A stretch of 17,870 nucleotides of DNA. Source: DASUDX01 sp036275365 (GTDB taxonomy: Bacteria; Pseudomonadota; Gammaproteobacteria; Nevskiales; Nevskiaceae). Under the pieces are notes generated by a model. It made no database searches, was not told where the DNA came from, and saw nothing but the letters and a program-made list of their open reading frames with translations. Every line of letters starts with the position of its first letter. Positions within the stretch are counted from its first letter, which is position 1. Made by a program: the position numbers and the translations under genes. Where the stretch lies: assembly GCA_036275365.1 (NCBI GenBank), contig DASUDX010000125.1, positions 1-17,870 on the forward strand, read 5' to 3'. Below, one piece after another: positions 13,800 through 17,870 of this stretch.

Positions 13800-14265
13800 G
13801 GATGGCCGCCCAGTGCTCGGCACTCACCGGCACCACCGACAGGCGGCTGCCGCGTTCCAGCACCCGCAGACCCTTGAGCAGACCCTCGCCGTGCTCGCGC
13901 AGGGTGGTCAGGCTCACCGGCTGGCGGAACTTGCGCCGCAGCCTTACCTCCACCAGCAGCCAGCGCGGCTCCTCGCGCCGCGAGCCCGGGTCGTAATGCG
14001 GGTGATCCGGCAGGAACTGGGTGGGGTCGGGATAGGCCGCGGAGACCACCTCCATCACCCCGACCACGCCGGGCTCGGCACAGCTCGAGTGATAGAAGAA
14101 GGCCTGCTGGCCGGGCGCGAACTCGTCACGGAAGAAGTTGCGCACCTGGTAGTTGCGCACCCCGTCCCAGGCTTCGGTCTGCCGCGGGCGGGCCGCCAGA
14201 TCGTCAATGGAAAAGGCGTCCGGTTCGGACTTCATCAGCCAGTAGCGGGGCGTGGCGCGCGGCAT
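13771..14265 (-). CDS. EVE-domain protein (putative modified-base or RNA binding)
   Basis: The product has 164 residues and is a single EVE domain (PUA-like fold). The signature YWLMKSEPDAFSIDDL (8-23) is followed by WDGVRNYQVRNFFRD (33-47), GQQAFFYHSSCAEPGVVGVM (52-71), DPTQFLP and WLLVEVRL. EVE domains form an aromatic pocket thought to recognise modified bases, and they occur in many bacteria as stand-alone proteins of unsettled role. The start is ATG 14265-14263, 14 nt after the cyclo-ligase stop (14280), so the two genes are probably one transcript. The pairing of EVE genes with the cyclo-ligase is recurrent in related genomes as far as I recall. The C-terminus (GETVC) is encoded in a perfect palindrome. 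Confidence 0.92.
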   Translation of the reverse strand: MPRATPRYWLMKSEPDAFSIDDLAARPRQTEAWDGVRNYQVRNFFRDEFAPGQQAFFYHSSCAEPGVVGVMEVVSAAYPDPTQFLPDHPHYDPGSRREEPRWLLVEVRLRRKFRQPVSLTTLREHGEGLLKGLRVLERGSRLSVVPVSAEHWAAIHRLAGETVC

Positions 14266-14279
14266 GGGCGGGGCGGGAC

Positions 14280-14858
14280 TCAGGAAAAGCGCAGGATGCC
14301 ACGCTCGGTCACCAGCGCCTGCAGCGGCACATCCCAGGGTTCGCGGGGAATCGTCGGCAGCTGCTGGACGGCATAGGCATAGCCCACCCGCAGGGGCCGG
14401 CGCCGGCCGCGGCAGCGGGCCAGCAGGCGGTCGTAATAGCCGCCGCCGGCACCCAGGCGGGTGCCCGCTGCATCCACCGCCAGCAGCGGCAGGATCAGCA
14501 CCTCGATCGCCGACAGCGGCACCGGTCGGCGCTGGCAGGGCTCGCGGATGTCCATCGCGCCGCGGCGCAGGCGGCTGGCGGCGGTGAGCGCATGGAAGCG
14601 CAGACGGTGGCCGGGCAGGATGGCGGGAACCACCACCCGGTGCCCGGCCGCCCACAGCGCCCGTCGCAGCGGCGCGGTGGACAGCTCGCTGCCGCTTTCC
14701 AGATACAGCGCCACGCAGCAGGGCCGTCGACCGATCAGCCGCAGGGCGGCGCGGGCGGCCGCCTGGGCGGCGCGGCGCCGCTCCGCCGCCGGCACCGCGA
14801 GGCGCCGGGCCCGGGCCAGCCGCCGCAGGGTGGATTTGTCGGGGGGCGACTCAGTCAT
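14280..14858 (-). CDS. ygfA: 5-formyltetrahydrofolate cyclo-ligase
   Basis: The product has 192 residues. The hallmark is LGAGGGYYDRLLAR (135-148), the ATP/substrate loop of the family. The N-terminal basic helix KSTLRRLARARRLAVPAAERR binds nucleotide in known structures; VALYLESGSELST (49-61), VVVPAI, REP (105-107) and WDVPLQALVTERGI (175-188) also fit. It converts 5-formyl-THF to 5,10-methenyl-THF with ATP, returning it to the folate pool. ATG 14858 was chosen: it overlaps the tetR stop by 8 nt and matches family N-termini; an in-frame ATG at 14876 adds six residues. Neither has a good Shine-Dalgarno. In many gammaproteobacteria the gene follows 6S RNA; here it follows tetR. Confidence 0.93.
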   Translation of the reverse strand: MTESPPDKSTLRRLARARRLAVPAAERRRAAQAAARAALRLIGRRPCCVALYLESGSELSTAPLRRALWAAGHRVVVPAILPGHRLRFHALTAASRLRRGAMDIREPCQRRPVPLSAIEVLILPLLAVDAAGTRLGAGGGYYDRLLARCRGRRRPLRVGYAYAVQQLPTIPREPWDVPLQALVTERGILRFS

Positions 14859-15477
14859 CGGGGGCGTGAATGGCATGCCAGAGGATATGGGCCAGGGCCC
14901 GCACCAGGCGCTCCTGGGCGGCCCGTCCGGGGGTTGCCAGCATCTGCTGGCAGCAGCGCTCGACCATCCAGGTCAGGGCGTCGCCGACCTCGCCGGGCAT
15001 CCGGCCGCGGGTGCCGCCCGCCTCGCGCACCCGCTGGATGCCGCGCCGGGTGGACTGGCTGAGCGCCTGCATCAGGTCCTGGAAGGCGGCGTCGACCGCC
15101 GGGTCATAGGCGGCGGTCTCGGTGACCGCCCGCATCACCGCCCGGTGGCGCTGATAGGCGCCGAGGATGCCGCGCACCGCCTGTTCGAGCGCCGCCCGGT
15201 CGGCGCCGGCGGGATCGTCAAACCACACCGCCGAGGCGCTGAGGATGTCCTCGCGCACCCGCTGCAGCAGCCGGCGCACCAGCTCGCCCTTGTCGCGGAA
15301 ATGCAGATAGAAGGTGGAGCGGGCCATGCCCGCCTCGCGCGCCAGGGCCTCGACGCTGAGCGCGGTGAAGCTGGTGCCGGCGGCCAGCAGCCGGGTCAGG
15401 GCCGCGGCCAGGGCGCTGTCGAGATCCGGCGCGGGACCCACCGGGCGGCGGCGCGGGCTGCGGGTGACCGAGGGCAT
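14851..15477 (-). CDS. TetR/AcrR family transcriptional regulator
   Basis: The product has 208 residues. The N-terminal helix-turn-helix (about 20-70) reads TALSVEALAREAGMARSTFYLHFRDKGELV, a textbook TetR DNA-binding domain, preceded by a basic tail (RSPRRRP). The C-terminal helical ligand domain includes MRAVTETAAYDPAVDAAFQ and a late helix WMVERCCQQML. The ligand cannot be read from sequence. It is divergent from a fatty-acid-desaturase-family gene, and the gap holds a palindrome of TetR-operator type (15535-15549). The likely role is repression of the desaturase and of itself, comparable in arrangement to DesT/desB of Pseudomonas (inference). Its stop overlaps the cyclo-ligase start, so the folate and EVE genes may also respond to it. 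Confidence 0.92.
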   Translation of the reverse strand: MPSVTRSPRRRPVGPAPDLDSALAAALTRLLAAGTSFTALSVEALAREAGMARSTFYLHFRDKGELVRRLLQRVREDILSASAVWFDDPAGADRAALEQAVRGILGAYQRHRAVMRAVTETAAYDPAVDAAFQDLMQALSQSTRRGIQRVREAGGTRGRMPGEVGDALTWMVERCCQQMLATPGRAAQERLVRALAHILWHAIHAPDD

Positions 15478-15521
15478 GGCGAAGAGGCGTCAGGCGTGGG
15501 CTGATCATCGCATGAGCGGTA

Positions 15522-15549
15522 TGGACGCGGCGTCTGGACACGGTGTCCA
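15522..15549. promoter_or_regulatory. Candidate TetR operator: two overlapping inverted repeats
   Basis: TGGACACGGTGTCCA (15535-15549) is a perfect inverted repeat with 7-bp arms around one G. Immediately left, 15522-15536 reads TGGACGCGGCGTCTG, with perfect 5-bp inner arms (GACGC/GCGTC) and the same one-base spacer. The two centres (15529 and 15542) are 13 bp apart and the copies share two bases. The site lies 50 nt before the desaturase ATG and 45 nt before the tetR ATG, where one bound regulator could control both. Confidence 0.6.
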
Positions 15550-15598
15550 TGATCGGGGATGCTGGCGTCCTACCTGCCGCTCCTCGCCTGGAGTCGTC

Positions 15599-16528
15599 AT
15601 GTCCGCCCGTCCGCTCGATCTGTCCGCGCTCAGTGCCGCCCAGCGCCAGACCCTGCGGCAGCTGACCCGGGCACCGCGCTATTCCTGGCCGGTGATCGCC
15701 CTCTGGCTGCTGGTGATGACGCTCTACCTGGGCAGCTATGTGGCCGGTTTCGCCGGCTGGATGCCGCTGTGGGTGGGCATGCTGATCAACAGCCTCGTCG
15801 GCTACTACGCCTTCACCGTGGTGCACGACGCGATCCATCGTGCTGTCTCCACCCGTACCGCGCTCAACGATTTCATCGGGCAGACCACGGTGGTGCTGGG
15901 CGCGCCCTACATCGATCTGCGCCTGTTCCGCTGGGGCCACATCCTGCATCACCGCTACACCAATGGCCTGCGCGACCCGGACCGGGTGCTGCACGGCCCG
16001 GCCTGGAGCCTGCCGCTGCGCTGGCTGTTCATCGATCTGCTCTATCTGCGCCACGCCCTGCGCCATGGCGATGCCGTCTCGGCGCGCTATCTGCGCAGCT
16101 CCCTGGTGATGGCGGCGGTCACCGCGCTGCTGTTCGGCGCACTGATCGCTGCCGGCTATGGCGAGCATCTGCTGATGCTCTGGCTGATTCCCTCGCGGGT
16201 GCTGTTTCTCACCCTCGGCTTCAGCTTCTTCTGGCTGCCGCATGTGCCGCATGACACCCGCCAGGAAGACCATCTCACCCGCGCCACGACGGTGCGCCTG
16301 GGCCACGAGTGGCTGCTGAGCCCGCTGTTGCAGGGCCAGAACTACCACCTGATCCACCATCTGTATCCGTCGACGCCCTGTCTGCACAACCGGCGCGTCT
16401 GGCAGCTGCTGGAGCCGGTGCTGCGCCAGCGCGATCTGGCGATCCAGCATGGCTTCGCGCTGCGGCCGACGATCTACCCGGCGCCCACAGCGGTCGCTCC
16501 CCAGCCGCCCGCCGCCACGGCGGTCTAG
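15599..16528 (+). CDS. Fatty-acid-desaturase-family membrane di-iron enzyme
   Basis: The product has 309 residues, with ATG 15599 and GGAG 5 nt upstream. The three histidine boxes of the membrane desaturase/hydroxylase superfamily are present: HDAIH (76-80), HILHHRY (114-120) and HLIHHLYPSTP (250-260). An additional His-rich stretch, PHVPHDTRQEDH, is at 214-225. TM helices lie about 32-52 and 56-76, with more about 165-210. The family binds two irons and uses O2 plus reducing power to desaturate acyl chains or hydroxylate carotenoids; I cannot tell which, and a beta-carotene-hydroxylase-like role is a real alternative. No fused ferredoxin or cytochrome b5 is present. The divergent TetR gene and the operator candidate suggest lipid-responsive control. 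The stop TAG shares bases with the stop of the sulfatase. Confidence 0.88.
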   Translation: MSARPLDLSALSAAQRQTLRQLTRAPRYSWPVIALWLLVMTLYLGSYVAGFAGWMPLWVGMLINSLVGYYAFTVVHDAIHRAVSTRTALNDFIGQTTVVLGAPYIDLRLFRWGHILHHRYTNGLRDPDRVLHGPAWSLPLRWLFIDLLYLRHALRHGDAVSARYLRSSLVMAAVTALLFGALIAAGYGEHLLMLWLIPSRVLFLTLGFSFFWLPHVPHDTRQEDHLTRATTVRLGHEWLLSPLLQGQNYHLIHHLYPSTPCLHNRRVWQLLEPVLRQRDLAIQHGFALRPTIYPAPTAVAPQPPAATAV

Positions 16529-16567
16529 CGCAGAGGGCCGCTGCGGCCTTCGCCCGCCGCGGCGGGC
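16525..16567. terminator. Palindromes at the desaturase / sulfatase convergent end
   Basis: The two genes share CTAG (16525-16528) as stop codon on both strands. Within the next 40 nt lie GGCCGC-T-GCGGCC (16536-16548) and the perfect 16-bp palindrome GCCCGCCGCGGCGGGC (16552-16567), both inside the C-terminal codons of the sulfatase and directly after the desaturase stop. There is no T-run. They may end or protect the desaturase transcript. Confidence 0.35.
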
Positions 16568-17870
16568 AGGGTGTAGGCGTGCTGGCGGTACAGCCAGTCG
16601 GCCAGCATGGCCTGGGCATGCAGCGCCTCGAGCTGCTCGGCGCTCGGCGCTGGCAGCGGCGGGCCGAGGGTGCCATCCGCCTGCACCCGCCAGCGCTGGG
16701 CCTCGCCGCCGGGCAGCAGCACCTGCAGCTCCTGGTCGAGCAGCCAGGCATAGCGATTCTCGAACTGCAGAATGGCGCGCGGAGGGGGGCCCTCGCGGTG
16801 GCCGAACTCCGGCAGGGTGGCGGTGAGATCGCGTCCGGGGAAGGGCAGGTCCGCCTCGATGCCCATCAGCGAGAGCAGGGTGGGGGCGAGGTCGATCTGC
16901 GAGGCGAGGCTGCGGATCGGCTGCGCGGGCAGATCCGCGCCCAGGATCAGGCCGGGAATCTGGAAGCGGCGGATGGGAATCACCTCCTCGCCATAGACCC
17001 GCACATCGTGATCGGCCACCACCAGCACCACCGTGTCCTTGAACCAGGGCCGGGTGCTGGCCTGATCGAGAAAAGCCCCCAGCGCGAGATCGGCATAGCG
17101 CACGGCGGCGGCCGGCGTGCCCGGCTGGTCGTACGCCGCCGGCAGGCGACCGGCCGGGATGTCGAAGGGCTCGTGGTGGGAGGAGGTGAACACGAGGTGG
17201 AAGAAGGCCTCGCCGCGGGCATGGGCGGCATCGGTTTCGAGCAGGGCGCGCTCGAACAGGTCCTCGTCGGACACCCCCCAGCTGCTGAGATGCCGCGGGG
17301 CCGGATAGTCGCTGCGCTCGATCACCGCCTCGAAGCCATTGCCGAGGAAGAAGCCGCGCATGTTGTCGAAATGGGCGCCGCCGCCATAGAGAAAGCGGCT
17401 GTGATAGCCAAAGCCCTGCAGCACGCTCGCCAGCGTGGCGAAGCCGTGCTGGGCGCCCTCGCGCTTGAGCACGGCGGGCGCCGGCGAGGGCGGAAAGCCG
17501 GCGACGATGGCCTCCAGCCCGCGGGCCGAGCGGGTGCCGGTGGCGTAGAGCCGTTCGAACCAGAGGCCGCGGTCGGCCCAGCGGTCGAGCTCGGGTGTCA
17601 GCCCCTGGCCGCCGAGCCGGGCCGAGAAATCGGCGCCGAGACTCTCCTCCACCACGATCAGCAGCGGGCGGGGCCGTGCGGGGCGCTGACTCGGCGACTG
17701 GTGGTGCCAGGTGGGGTGGTCGGCCGGCGCCTCGCGGAACCGCGGGTCCTGGTGGATCGCCGCCTGGAAGCGGGCTTCGTCCAGCGGTCCGTAGACCTCG
17801 GCCGCGGCGCGCTCGTGGCGTTGGGCGTATACCGCGTAGCCGAAGCTGTAGCTGCTGTTGAGCGCCAGAT
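16525..17870 (-). CDS. LTA-synthase-like membrane sulfatase (C-terminal 447 residues; N-terminus beyond right edge)
   Basis: The frame is open from the right edge to TAG 16527-16525. The visible part begins LALNSSYSFGYAVYAQRHER, a juxtamembrane region typical of this family, so the N-terminal TM helices are off-window. The alkaline-phosphatase-fold domain shows LLIVVEESLGADF (metal-ligand Glu), YATGTRSARGLEAIVAGFPP (nucleophile Thr), FLYGGGAHFDNMRGFFLGNG, WGVSDEDLF, LVFTSSHHEPFD and VVADHDVRVYGEE (Asp-His metal ligands). A SQIDLAPTLLSLMG segment follows. Such enzymes transfer phosphoglycerol or phosphoethanolamine-type groups outside the inner membrane, for example onto periplasmic glucans or lipid A, or act as sulfatases; the donor cannot be decided here. 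All expected catalytic motifs appear intact. Confidence 0.9.
   Translation of the reverse strand, partial: LALNSSYSFGYAVYAQRHERAAAEVYGPLDEARFQAAIHQDPRFREAPADHPTWHHQSPSQRPARPRPLLIVVEESLGADFSARLGGQGLTPELDRWADRGLWFERLYATGTRSARGLEAIVAGFPPSPAPAVLKREGAQHGFATLASVLQGFGYHSRFLYGGGAHFDNMRGFFLGNGFEAVIERSDYPAPRHLSSWGVSDEDLFERALLETDAAHARGEAFFHLVFTSSHHEPFDIPAGRLPAAYDQPGTPAAAVRYADLALGAFLDQASTRPWFKDTVVLVVADHDVRVYGEEVIPIRRFQIPGLILGADLPAQPIRSLASQIDLAPTLLSLMGIEADLPFPGRDLTATLPEFGHREGPPPRAILQFENRYAWLLDQELQVLLPGGEAQRWRVQADGTLGPPLPAPSAEQLEALHAQAMLADWLYRQHAYTLPAAAGEGRSGPLR

Noticed and set aside
11400..13823. A very long open frame (807 codons) on the minus strand, opposite ilvA and out of frame with proC
   Set aside because: It is antisense to an unmistakable ilvA and shifted relative to proC. 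Long spurious frames are expected in GC-rich DNA, and its translation is low-complexity (Gly/Ala/Arg/His/Gln) with no motif.
15314..15598. 95-codon N-terminal extension of the desaturase
   Set aside because: It runs through the operator and into the antisense of tetR; ATG 15599 has GGAG 5 nt upstream and gives the normal family length.
15218..16450. 410-codon minus-strand frame opposite the desaturase and tetR 5' part
   Set aside because: Its His/Gln-rich translation mirrors the desaturase codons; no motif, and it would cover the divergent promoter.

Overview
The window is GC-rich chromosomal DNA (roughly 70% GC by eye) with short intergenic gaps and many 1-11 nt gene overlaps. The protein set points to a gammaproteobacterium, without allowing a genus: a TatD of the E. 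coli type, a proC-yggT-metX-metW cluster as in pseudomonads, a YgiM-like SH3/anchor protein, and a biosynthetic threonine deaminase with two ACT-like domains. I see no tRNA, rRNA, CRISPR array, insertion sequence or phage gene. The window cuts a gene at each end.

Region 1 (1-3699, minus strand, read right to left): SH3/coiled-coil/membrane-anchor protein, alpha/beta hydrolase, a small outer-membrane beta-barrel candidate, a TerB-like protein, and the N-terminal 362 residues of a membrane sensor (two TM segments, HAMP, GAF) whose output domain lies off the left edge. Region 2 (3837-8913, plus strand): a tight series of HTTM membrane protein with a degenerate DCC-like domain, tatD, cheR, a receiver-less cheB, and a receiver-GGDEF diguanylate cyclase. 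Each gene starts 5 nt after, or overlaps, the previous stop. The sensor of region 1 and the CheR/CheB/GGDEF genes of region 2 look like parts of one non-flagellar signalling module split across a divergent promoter.

Region 3 (8939-12127, minus strand): proC, yggT and one continuous gene fusing MetX (homoserine O-acyltransferase) to MetW. ilvA (12210-13766) is divergent from proC, so proline, methionine and isoleucine synthesis genes sit together. Region 4 (13771-15477, minus): a TetR regulator, 5-formyltetrahydrofolate cyclo-ligase and an EVE-domain protein. A fatty-acid-desaturase-family gene (15599-16528) is divergent from the tetR gene, and the gap holds a clear palindromic operator candidate with an overlapping second copy. 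Region 5 (16525-right edge, minus): an LTA-synthase-like sulfatase, convergent with the desaturase and sharing the four bases CTAG as both stop codons.

The three convergent gene ends (8911-8941, 13763-13799, 16525-16567) all carry GC-rich inverted repeats without U-tracts. The two most notable items are the MetX-MetW fusion and the split CheR-CheB-GGDEF/HAMP-GAF module. No wholly unknown multi-gene system was evident.
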